This document shows, piece after piece, positions 6,244 to 12,826 of a stretch of 14,864 nt of DNA. The position numbers and the translations under genes were made by a program. Every line of letters starts with the position of its first letter. The first letter of the stretch is position 1. The stretch is from Paracoccaceae bacterium (GTDB lineage Bacteria; Pseudomonadota; Alphaproteobacteria; Rhodobacterales; Rhodobacteraceae). A model generated the notes under the pieces. It ran no database searches. It worked only from the letters and a program-made list of their open reading frames with translations, and was not told the DNA's origin. The stretch is from positions 1 through 14,864 of the forward strand of contig JAGRMK010000241.1 of assembly GCA_020441345.1 (NCBI GenBank), read 5' to 3'.

Positions 6244-6702
6244 ATGGCGCATCTTGAGCGCGCGCTCGGCTGGATCCTGGCGATTGCCCTGACGGCGTCG
6301 ATGACCGTCGTGGTCATCGATGTCGTCGGGCGCTACCTGTTCCTGTCGCCGCTCAAGGGCGCCGACGACCTCAATTCGATCCTGATCGGGATAATGGTCT
6401 TCGCCGGCCTGCCGCTGGTTACCGCGCGCGAGGATCACATCCGGGTCGACCTGCTGACCGCGCTGATGCCCCCGCCGCTGCACCGGATCTTCGCGCTGGT
6501 CGGCGCCGGGGTGCTGGCGGTGATGGCGGTCAAGCTCTGGACCACCGCGGCGATCTTCGCCGGTTTTAATGACCGCACGCCGATGCTGCGCCTGCCCATC
6601 GCGCCCTTCGCCTATGCCATGGCGGTGCTCGCGGTGATCTCGGCCGCGTTGCAACTGGCGCTGGCGCTGCGGCCCTCGTCTCTGGCGCCGGGGCGTCGCT
6701 GA
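6244..6702 (+). CDS. TRAP transporter small permease subunit (DctQ type)
   Basis: A protein of 152 residues from the ATG at 6244, with GAGG overlapping the stop of the preceding gene as ribosome binding site. Four hydrophobic segments are visible (about 10-30, 45-63, 79-102 and 117-142), the usual DctQ layout. Typical family features are DVVGRYLF at the end of the first helix and the charged REDHIRVDLL loop. In TRAP systems this subunit joins the large permease and works with a periplasmic binding protein to import carboxylates or similar solutes with Na+. It is the only undamaged gene of this TRAP cluster. Its neighbours on both sides are truncated, so it is unlikely to support transport here. 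Substrate unknown. Confidence 0.88.
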   Translation: MAHLERALGWILAIALTASMTVVVIDVVGRYLFLSPLKGADDLNSILIGIMVFAGLPLVTAREDHIRVDLLTALMPPPLHRIFALVGAGVLAVMAVKLWTTAAIFAGFNDRTPMLRLPIAPFAYAMAVLAVISAALQLALALRPSSLAPGRR

Positions 6703-6948
6703 ATGCTGCTCGGACTGCTGGGCATCGCCGCGGCGCTGACGCTGATGTTCCTCGGCCTGCCGGTCGGCTATGCGCTGGCGGTGGTCGGCCTTCTGGGCTT
6801 CGCCGCGGTGGTCGGCTTGCAGCCGGCGCTCGCGGTCTTCGGGCAGGTGACCTTCGACACCGTTTCGAACGGCGCGCTGGTGGTGTTGCCGCTGTTCCTG
6901 CTGATGGGCAACCTGGTGGGCGCCTCGGGCATGGCGGCCGATCTCTCT
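6703..6948 (+). pseudogene. N-terminal fragment of the TRAP large permease (DctM type)
   Basis: The ATG follows the small-permease stop without a gap. The first 81 residues are typical DctM: LGLLGIAAALTLMFLGLPVG, then FGQVTFDTVSNGALVVLPLF, then LLMGNLVGASGMAADL. Complete family members have about 430 residues and a dozen membrane helices; here only two or three helices remain. After about 6948 the frame enters the antisense strand of a thiolase-like gene and continues as nonsense to 7293. The loss of most of the permease should abolish transport. The breakpoint can be placed only to within about six bases, because both partners share the sequence around GATCTCTC. Confidence 0.8.
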
Positions 6949-7096
6949 CGATCCGCTCCTTGGCGATGCCGCGCTCCGACAGAGCCGCCTCGGCCGCCAG
7001 CCGGGCCAGTTCAAAGGAATGGACTTGGGCCAGCGCGCCGTGCCATTTGCAGAACGGTGTCGTCCAGTAGCCGCGATAGGGAATGTGCGATGTCAT
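6947..7096 (-). pseudogene. N-terminal fragment of a thiolase-like gene
   Basis: The minus-strand ATG at 7096 starts a frame reading MTSHIPYRGYWTTPFCKW, then HGALAQVHSFELARLAAEAA, up to about residue 50 (KERIER). This N-terminus resembles thiolase-superfamily proteins that I recall beginning HIPYGxYWSTPFxxWQG, in which a long N-terminal helix precedes the catalytic core. The catalytic cysteine and histidines lie far downstream in the family and are missing here, because the gene is cut at about 6947 by the TRAP permease fragment. A GC-rich nonsense extension continues on the minus strand to 6566. The family call rests on one short segment, so it is tentative. Confidence 0.5.
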
Positions 7097-7289
7097 GGCG
7101 CCCTCTGATTGCGGGGCATTGTCCCGATCTGCCGGGGCGGTGCCAAAGAGCTTTCCCAGCCAACCCGATAACCGCCGATCATGGCAAGCGCGATGGCGAA
7201 GCGGGCAAGATGCGCTTGCGTGTCTTGCGGCGCTTTGGTTGCGCGGGCGCTGTCGGGTCTGCCGACCGCTCCCCGGCCGGCGGGCAGGG
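7097..7289 (-). other. Short spacer with an unexplained open frame
   Basis: No convincing gene lies between the thiolase fragment and the small membrane protein gene. On the minus strand a frame containing QDTQAHLARFAIALAMIGGY stays open across it and ends at 7093-7095, so its TGA overlaps the thiolase ATG (ATGA). That overlap is the usual mark of coupled genes in this window. However, the frame has no good start or ribosome binding site after the stop of the small membrane protein gene, and I recognise nothing in it. Confidence 0.25.
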
Positions 7290-7484
7290 CTAGCGGCTGT
7301 CCGGCGCGGCGCGGGCCTGTGCCAGCCTGGTGATGGCGTGGTTGATCGTCAGCGCCGCCAGCAGCACCGGGAGCAGACCGAAGGCGGCCCAGAGCGCCAG
7401 AAAGATCCATGCGAGGTTCACTCCCAGCATGACCAGGGCGGCCACCGTGTAGTCGGGCGCGCGGGCCAGCCGGTGCTCGCTCAT
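7290..7484 (-). CDS. Small membrane protein of unknown function
   Basis: A protein of 64 residues (start MSEHRLARAPDYTVAALVML), with a GGAGAA ribosome binding site five bases before the ATG, which favours 7484 over the in-frame ATG at 7502. Residues of about 15-36 and 38-56 are hydrophobic and are probably one kinked or two short membrane helices with a cytoplasmic, positively charged C-terminus (RLAQARAAPDSR). I recall short proteins of this kind next to HisC-like aminotransferase genes in Rhodobacterales, but the function is unknown to me. It lies 79 bases downstream of that aminotransferase gene on the same strand. Confidence 0.72.
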   Translation of the reverse strand: MSEHRLARAPDYTVAALVMLGVNLAWIFLALWAAFGLLPVLLAALTINHAITRLAQARAAPDSR

Positions 7485-7563
7485 CGCACTTCTCCGTCGC
7501 AAAGCTGACCCGATTATAGCGCCGGCGCCGGAAATGTCAGCCGGCCGCGTGCGCCTCTGCCGC

Positions 7564-8670
7564 TCAGCCGCGCGCCCGGTTCAGCGCCACTGGCAGGGCC
7601 GCGGCGAAGGCATCGAGATCGGCCGGCGTGCCGCAGCTGACCCGGATGCAGCGGTCCTGCGGCGCCGCAAAGGGCATGCGCACGAAGATGCCCTGCGCGA
7701 CCAGCCCCGCCAGAACAGCCCGGGCCAGGTCGCCGCCCTCGCCGCAATCGATGGCGACGAAATTGGTCGCCGAGGGCAGGGGCGTCAGCCCGTTCTCGCG
7801 GGCGATGGCGGAGATGCGCTCGCGCGCCGCTACGATCTCGCCCTTCACATGGGCCAGCCAGCCGGGATCGGCCAGCGCCGCCAGGGCGCCGTCCTGGGCG
7901 ATGCGGCCCATCCCGAAATGGTTGCGCACCTTGTCGAAGGCGCGGATCAGCCCCGGCGCGCCGAGGCCATAGCCGACCCGCGCCCCAGCCATGCCATGAA
8001 CCTTCGAGAAGGTCCGCATCCGGATCAGCCGCGGATCGTCCGCCGCGGTCGGCGTCGCGGTGCCCTCGGGGGCGCATTCCACATAGGCCTCGTCCAGCAC
8101 CAGAAGGCAGCTCTCGGGCAGCGCGTCCATCGCCGCCAGCAGATCGGCGCCGCGGTGCCAGCTGCCCATCGGATTGTCGGGATTGGCCAGGTAGACCAGC
8201 TTGGCGCCGGTCTCGGCCGCCTTGGCGAAGAGTGCCTCCGGGTTCTCGCGGTCGTCAAGGTAGGGCACCTTGTGCAGCACGCCGCCGAAGCCGGCGACAT
8301 GGTAGTTGAAGGTCGGATAGGCCCCGTCCGAGGTGACGACCGGGTCGCCCTGGTCCACCAGCAGCCGCACGAGATAGCCCAGCAACCCGTCGATCCCTTC
8401 GCCGACGACAATATGCGCCGGGGTGACCTCCATGCGTCGGGCGATCGCGGCTTTCAGGTGGAAGCTTTCGGCGTCGCCGTATTTCCATTGTTCGGCGGCG
8501 GCGGTTTCCATCGCGGCGATGGCGCGGGGCGACGGGCCAAAGCCGTTTTCATTGGCGCCCAGTCGCGCCCGGAAGGGGGCACCGCGCAGGCGTTCGTGGG
8601 TTTCGGGGCCGACGAAGGGAACGCTGGCCGGAAGGCGCTGGATCAGGCTGGTATAGCGCGGTCCGGTCAT
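7564..8670 (-). CDS. PLP-dependent aminotransferase, HisC-like (class I/II fold)
   Basis: A protein of 368 residues. The start at 8670 is chosen because it overlaps the stop of the CoxL-like gene (ATGA, 8667-8670); a longer in-frame reading from 8748 would run antisense-like through the neighbour. Fold-type I features in order are LGANENGFGPSP near the N-terminus, YPTFNYH, NPDNPMG (163-169), DEAYVE (193-198) and the PLP lysine Lys223 in TFSKVHGMAGARVGYGLG. The layout matches histidinol-phosphate aminotransferase and its many paralogues, which move amino groups between an amino acid or amino alcohol and 2-oxoglutarate. No his genes lie near it. The coupling to a molybdenum hydroxylase gene argues for a catabolic or special role rather than histidine synthesis. 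Substrate unknown. Confidence 0.9.
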   Translation of the reverse strand: MTGPRYTSLIQRLPASVPFVGPETHERLRGAPFRARLGANENGFGPSPRAIAAMETAAAEQWKYGDAESFHLKAAIARRMEVTPAHIVVGEGIDGLLGYLVRLLVDQGDPVVTSDGAYPTFNYHVAGFGGVLHKVPYLDDRENPEALFAKAAETGAKLVYLANPDNPMGSWHRGADLLAAMDALPESCLLVLDEAYVECAPEGTATPTAADDPRLIRMRTFSKVHGMAGARVGYGLGAPGLIRAFDKVRNHFGMGRIAQDGALAALADPGWLAHVKGEIVAARERISAIARENGLTPLPSATNFVAIDCGEGGDLARAVLAGLVAQGIFVRMPFAAPQDRCIRVSCGTPADLDAFAAALPVALNRARG

Positions 8671-10949
8671 TGCGCGGCCTCGTTCAGCCAGTGCCAGATG
8701 CGCTGCGGCGTCAGGGGCATGTCGATATGGCGCACGCCCCGGTCCCACAGCGCATCCAGCGCCGCGTTGCTGACCGCGGCCAGTGCGCCGACGGTGCCGG
8801 CTTCGCCGCAGCCCTTCATGCCGATGGCGTTGTTGCGCGACGGCGTGGGTTCGCTGACAAAACCGATCATCGGCAGGTCGCTGGCGCGTGGCATGGCATA
8901 GTCCATGAAGCTGCCGGTCAGAAGCTGGCCGTCGGCGTCATAGATCGTATCCTCGACCACCGCCTGCCCGAAGCCCTGTGCTACACCGCCATGCACCTGC
9001 CCCTCGGCCAGTGTCGGGTGCAACAGGGTGCCCAGATCATCGACGCACAGGTAACGATCCATCACCAGCGCGCCGGTTTCGGGGTCGATTTCCACCTCGC
9101 AGACATGCGCACCATTGGGGAACGAGCGGCCCGGAAGCTTTGTGCGGGCGTGGTGGCGCAACAGATCCGTGCGGCCACGGGCGCGGGCCAGATCGGCCGC
9201 TTCAAGCAGGGTCAGGCGACGGTTCGACCCCGGCGCGGAAAAGATGCCGTCGTCAAACGAGAACGGCGCGGCGTCGATCTCGGATTCCAGAAAGGCATTG
9301 AACGCCGCGACCATCTGCTCGGCGGTGCCGTGGGTGGCGGCGGTCTGCACGGTGACAGAGCGCGAGCCGCCGGTGCCGCCGCCGCGCGCGATGCGGTCGC
9401 TGTCGCCCTGCACGACGTCGATGGACTCGAACGGCAAGCCGGTCAGATCGGCCAGATACTGCGCATAGACCGTCTCATGACCTTGCCCGTTCGATTGCGT
9501 GCCGACATAGAGCGCCACGCGGCCCTGATCGGTGAATTCGATCGCCGCGTCCTCTTCGTCTTCGCCGAGGATCGATTCGATATAATAAGACAGGCCCAGA
9601 CCGCGCAGCCGGCCCTGTGCGGCGCTGTCGGCCCTGCGCTGCGCGAATCCGGCGATATCGGCCAGATCCTGTGCTCGGTTCAGGACGCGCGCGAAATCGC
9701 CCACGTCATAGGTAACGCGCGAGGGGGTGGTATAGGGAAATTGCGCGGGGCGGATGAAATTCTGAGCGCGCAGATCGAAAGGTGAGACCCCCAATTCACG
9801 CGCGGCGGTGTCCATCGCGCGTTCCAGCAGGGTGATCGCCTCGGGGCGTCCGGCGCCGCGATAGGCATCGACCGGGGTGGTGTTGGTATAAATCCCTTTC
9901 ACGCAGAGCAGCGCGCAGGGGATATCATAGGCCCCGGTCAGCACCTTGGAAAACAGCTCTGACTGGATCTGCTGACCAAATTGCGAGTTGTAGGCGCCGA
10001 GATTCGACAGGGTGTTCACCCGGTAGGCCAGCAGCCGGTTGTCGGCGTCGAAGGCCAGTTCCGCGGTGCTGGTCAGGTCGCGCGCGGCGTTGTCCGACTG
10101 CATCGCTTCGGCGCGGTCCGAGATCCAGGCGACCGGGCGGCCCAACACGCGCGCGGCCTGCGCCACGGCGAAATGTTCGGGGTAGTTCATCGATTTCATG
10201 CCAAAGCCGCCGCCAACATCGGGCGTCGTGACCCGAACATTCGCGGGATCGAGGTTCAGCGTGCGCGCCAGTTCGCGCTTGAGTCCCCACACGCCCTGAC
10301 CGTTGAAGGACATGTGCAACTGCGTGCCATCCCATTCGGCAAAGGCGGCGCGGGGTTCCATGCTGGCCACGGCAACCCGGTTCTGGCGCACGGTCAACGT
10401 GGTGACATGGGCGGCGCGGGCAAAAGCGGCGGTCACCGCCTCTTCGTCGCCCAGCATCCAGTCCACGGCCAGGTTTTCGGGCGCTTCGGGGTGGATTGTC
10501 GGGCCGCCGACCTCCAGTGCCATGTGGGGCGGCAGGTCGTCATAATCCACGGTGATTGCCTCGGCGGCATCCAGCGCCTGGGCGCGGGTTTCGGCGATGA
10601 TCAGCGCCAGGGGTTCGCCAACATGGCGAATCGCGCCATCGGCCAGGATCGGACGCGCCGGGGCCGCGCCCTTGCGCCCACGTTGGTCGCGCGCGGTGAC
10701 AGCCCAGATCGGCGTGGTCACATCGGCGGCTTTCAGATCGTCGGCGGTCAGGATGGCGACGACGCCGGGCATCTCCAGCGCATCGTCGATGCCCAGTTTG
10801 GTTAGCGTGGCATGCGCCACGAAGGCCCGCAGGAACACCGCGTGCAGCGCGCCTTCGGGCAGGATGTCGGCGACATAGCGGCCTTCCCCCGTCAGAAAGC
10901 GCACGTCCTCGCGCCGTTTGACGCCTTGCGATTTGCCGAATGCGCGCAT
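8667..10949 (-). CDS. Molybdenum hydroxylase large subunit, form II CoxL-like (xanthine oxidase family)
   Basis: A protein of 760 residues. The N-terminus (KRREDVRFLTGEGRYVADIL) and the a/b hammerhead are typical of CoxL-type subunits. Molybdopterin-binding stretches include GGGFGMKS (about 246-253) and GGTGGSRSV. The active-site loop reads AYRGAGR (362-368), the form II signature, not the AYxCSFR of true CO dehydrogenase, so CO oxidation is not expected. The catalytic Glu is in GMKGCGEAG (about residue 716). The enzyme should hydroxylate an aldehyde, N-heterocycle or similar substrate with water as oxygen source. It needs a [2Fe-2S] small subunit and an FAD medium subunit, and neither is encoded beside it. 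It overlaps the aminotransferase (ATGA). The 77-base spacer on the decarboxylase side carries a hairpin over its ribosome binding site. Confidence 0.93.
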   Translation of the reverse strand: MRAFGKSQGVKRREDVRFLTGEGRYVADILPEGALHAVFLRAFVAHATLTKLGIDDALEMPGVVAILTADDLKAADVTTPIWAVTARDQRGRKGAAPARPILADGAIRHVGEPLALIIAETRAQALDAAEAITVDYDDLPPHMALEVGGPTIHPEAPENLAVDWMLGDEEAVTAAFARAAHVTTLTVRQNRVAVASMEPRAAFAEWDGTQLHMSFNGQGVWGLKRELARTLNLDPANVRVTTPDVGGGFGMKSMNYPEHFAVAQAARVLGRPVAWISDRAEAMQSDNAARDLTSTAELAFDADNRLLAYRVNTLSNLGAYNSQFGQQIQSELFSKVLTGAYDIPCALLCVKGIYTNTTPVDAYRGAGRPEAITLLERAMDTAARELGVSPFDLRAQNFIRPAQFPYTTPSRVTYDVGDFARVLNRAQDLADIAGFAQRRADSAAQGRLRGLGLSYYIESILGEDEEDAAIEFTDQGRVALYVGTQSNGQGHETVYAQYLADLTGLPFESIDVVQGDSDRIARGGGTGGSRSVTVQTAATHGTAEQMVAAFNAFLESEIDAAPFSFDDGIFSAPGSNRRLTLLEAADLARARGRTDLLRHHARTKLPGRSFPNGAHVCEVEIDPETGALVMDRYLCVDDLGTLLHPTLAEGQVHGGVAQGFGQAVVEDTIYDADGQLLTGSFMDYAMPRASDLPMIGFVSEPTPSRNNAIGMKGCGEAGTVGALAAVSNAALDALWDRGVRHIDMPLTPQRIWHWLNEAAQ

Positions 10950-10956
10950 TGCCGTT

Positions 10957-11008
10957 CCCCTTGCCTGTTCCGGGGCAGGATAGCCCGACAGATCGCGGGG
11001 GCAAGGGG
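10957..11008 (-). promoter_or_regulatory. Hairpin that could mask the ribosome binding site of the CoxL-like gene
   Basis: In the leftward transcript CCCCTTGCC (complement of 11000-11008) and GGCAAGGGG (complement of 10957-10965) are exact 9-base complements with 34 bases between them. The second arm contains the AAGGGGA ribosome binding site, which lies seven to eight bases before the ATG at 10949. Folding would hide it. The first arm begins 18 bases after the decarboxylase stop. This would allow translational control, but the loop is long and other pairings exist. Confidence 0.4.
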
Positions 11009-11026
11009 GCTAAGCGTGCCGCGCGA

Positions 11027-12187
11027 TCAGGCGCGCAGATCCAGGACCGGATGCAGCGCCAGCGCGCCGAATCCGTTGAACCGCGTGCTGGTTACTGCCG
11101 AATAGGCGCCCATGCCCTGCACGAGCAGATAATCGCCTTCCTCGATGTCGCCGGGCAGCGGGATCTCGCCGGGCAACCGGTCGATGCTGTCGCAGGTCGG
11201 GCCAAACACGGTTCGAGCCCGCGCGGTGCCCCGACGCTCGGCGCCCCGCGGCGACCAGGCGGTCAGGCGGTCGGTGGCTGCGACCAGTGGCTGTTCCGAA
11301 AACGCGCCATAGATACCGTCGTTAAGAAACACATGGTCGCCGTCGCGCACCGCCTTGACCCGCACCAACAGGGCGAAACTGTCGGCCACCAGCGCGCGGC
11401 CGGGTTCGCACACCAGCGCCGGTGCGGTGGCCCCAAAGACCTCGGCGGTGGCCAGGTTGATCGCCGACAGGATCGCCTCGATCGACGGGGCGTGTCTGTG
11501 CATGCGGTGTGACGGAAACCCTCCGCCAACGTTCAGTCGGGTGATCCCTACGCCCGCAGCCGTGGCGATCCGCGCGGCGGCGCGGATATAGGCGACCCAG
11601 GCCTGCGGATCGACACATTGCGTGCCAGGGTGAAAGGTCAGCGATGGCGAGAATCCCAGCGTGGCCACGCGACGCAGCAGGGTCGCGGCCAGCGTTTCGC
11701 CGGCGCCGAACTTGGCGCCGAAATCATAGGATGCGCCGCCGACAGGCAGCTTGAATCGCACCGAGATTTCCACGGGTCTTGCATCGGCGCCGCCGGGGGG
11801 AACCAGAGCCGCCAGTTTGTCCAGCTCGCTCTGCGCGTCCACCGAGTACGAGGTCACACCTTGCGCCACGGCAAAGGCGATTTCGTCGCGGGTGCGCACC
11901 GGGTTGTTGTAATGCAGCGCGGCGCCGGGCACGAGGCGGCGGATCAGCGCGATTTCCCCGGGCGAGGCAACGTCGAACCCGGTGATCCCGGCGGCGGCGA
12001 GATTGGTGATGACCGATTCGTCCGGGTTCGCCTTGACCGCATAGGTCACGAGCCCCGCGAATCCGGTCAGAAACCGCTGTGCCTGGGCCTGCAAGGCGGC
12101 GGGGGAAAGAAACAGAACCGGATGATCGGGGGCCACCGTGCGCAGGAAATCGACCGGATCGGACCAGATGGTTTCAGCGTAGCCCAT
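11027..12187 (-). CDS. Ornithine/lysine-type decarboxylase (fold III PLP enzyme)
   Basis: A protein of 386 residues, with AGAGGG as ribosome binding site. It belongs to the alanine racemase-fold decarboxylases: the PLP lysine is Lys52 in TYAVKANP, followed by FDVASPGEI, FHPGTQC (about 185-191), NVGGGFPS (219-226) and EPGRALVADS (261-270). The C-terminal GPTCDSID (329-336) carries the catalytic cysteine and Asp seen in eukaryotic-type ornithine decarboxylase and in bifunctional lysine/ornithine decarboxylases. Expected reaction: ornithine (or lysine) to putrescine (or cadaverine) plus CO2, in the cytoplasm. Length fits the family (about 380-400). It diverges from an Lrp-type regulator, its likely controller, and is followed on the same strand by the CoxL-like and aminotransferase genes. 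Ornithine versus lysine preference cannot be settled by reading. Confidence 0.9.
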   Translation of the reverse strand: MGYAETIWSDPVDFLRTVAPDHPVLFLSPAALQAQAQRFLTGFAGLVTYAVKANPDESVITNLAAAGITGFDVASPGEIALIRRLVPGAALHYNNPVRTRDEIAFAVAQGVTSYSVDAQSELDKLAALVPPGGADARPVEISVRFKLPVGGASYDFGAKFGAGETLAATLLRRVATLGFSPSLTFHPGTQCVDPQAWVAYIRAAARIATAAGVGITRLNVGGGFPSHRMHRHAPSIEAILSAINLATAEVFGATAPALVCEPGRALVADSFALLVRVKAVRDGDHVFLNDGIYGAFSEQPLVAATDRLTAWSPRGAERRGTARARTVFGPTCDSIDRLPGEIPLPGDIEEGDYLLVQGMGAYSAVTSTRFNGFGALALHPVLDLRA

Positions 12188-12337
12188 GCGCGCGCCCTCT
12201 TGCCGTGGGGTTCCTCAGGTCGGATTGCACCGGATCCCGGAAAAAAGGATCGCGCAGAGTGATGTCAGATCAACCAGTCAAAAGAATGGATTCGACGTGG
12301 CATTGCGTTACAATGCCGAAAAAATCGGCAAAATGAC
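12188..12337. promoter_or_regulatory. Shared control region of decarboxylase and Lrp-type regulator
   Basis: A 150-base divergent spacer. GGCATTG (12299-12305) and CAATGCC (12311-12317) form an exact 7-base inverted repeat with 5 bases between. TGCCGA (12314-12319) and TCGGCA (12325-12330) form a second one that overlaps it. Both sit just before the regulator's ATG, and TACAAT (12309-12314), a -10-like hexamer, lies inside the first. Lrp-type proteins bind AT-rich dyads at such positions and often repress themselves, so autoregulation is likely but inferred. On the minus strand TTGACT (complement of 12275-12280) may be a -35 element of the decarboxylase promoter, though its -10 is poor. Confidence 0.45.
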
Positions 12338-12769
12338 ATGGATGACCTGGACAGATCCCTGATTGCGCAATTGCAGACCGACGCGCGGCAATCCATGGCG
12401 ACACTCGCGCGCAAGCTGCGGGTGGCGCGCACGACGGTGCAGTCGCGGCTGGAACGGCTGGAATCCAGCGGCGTGATCGCGGGGTATACGGTCAAATTGG
12501 GCAAGGATGCGGGGCGCCCGGTGATTCGCGCCTCGGTTCTGGTGTCGATCGAGCCGCGCAGCCAGGCGGCGATCCTGTCGCGGCTGCGGGCGATGCCGGA
12601 AATCGAGCGCGCCTTTACCACCTCGGGGCGGTTCGACCTGCTGTTGCAGGTCGTGGCACATGACACGGCCGTGCTGGATGCCGTCTTGGATGCGGTCGGC
12701 GGATTGCCGGGGGTCCGGTCTTCGGAAAGCCTGATCCACCTGACCACCCGGATCGACCGCGTGCCCTGA
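12338..12769 (+). CDS. Lrp/AsnC-family transcription regulator
   Basis: A protein of 143 residues, the usual length. It starts MDDLDRSLIAQLQTDARQSM, the first helix of the Lrp winged helix-turn-helix; recognition helix around VARTTVQSRLERLESSGVI (about 29-47). The linker and RAM ligand-binding/oligomerisation domain follow (about 63-140), with EIERAFTTSGRFDLLLQVVA, whose G-FDLLL stretch is the typical effector-site loop. Members bind an amino acid and act as dimers to octamers on nearby promoters. Divergent placement from the decarboxylase suggests that it controls it in response to ornithine, lysine or arginine; the ligand is inference. There is no clear Shine-Dalgarno before the ATG, so translation may be weak or near-leaderless. 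Confidence 0.93.
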   Translation: MDDLDRSLIAQLQTDARQSMATLARKLRVARTTVQSRLERLESSGVIAGYTVKLGKDAGRPVIRASVLVSIEPRSQAAILSRLRAMPEIERAFTTSGRFDLLLQVVAHDTAVLDAVLDAVGGLPGVRSSESLIHLTTRIDRVP

Positions 12770-12797
12770 ACCCTGTGCCCTGAGTTCAGGGCCCTGA
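12764..12797. repeat. Hairpin and palindrome between two convergent genes
   Basis: CCCTGAAC (12764-12771) and GTTCAGGG (12784-12791) are exact 8-base inverted copies with 12 bases between. TCAGGGCCCTGA (12786-12797) is a perfect 12-base palindrome sharing the right arm. CCCTGA occurs three times at 14-base spacing. The hairpin overlaps the stop of the Lrp-type gene and lies in the short gap before the 3' end of the convergent aminotransferase. It may end or protect transcripts, but there is no T run. Confidence 0.4.
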
Positions 12798-12826
12798 GCC
12801 CAGCGCGATTCGGGCGATTGGGGGCT

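Noticed and set aside
7564..8670. Naming the aminotransferase hisC
   Set aside because: HisC paralogues are common, no histidine genes are nearby, and the gene is coupled to a molybdenum hydroxylase gene.
7534..8901. Open frame of about 450 codons on the plus strand opposite the HisC-like aminotransferase
   Set aside because: It is a mirror of a well-supported gene, contains no recognisable domain and crosses the boundary between two real genes.
8670..10805. Two long plus-strand frames opposite the CoxL-like gene
   Set aside because: Both are antisense to conserved active-site segments, and their translations look random.
8667..10949. Naming the CoxL-like protein aerobic carbon monoxide dehydrogenase
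   Set aside because: The active-site loop is AYRGAGR (form II), not AYxCSFR, and no cox small, medium or accessory genes are present.
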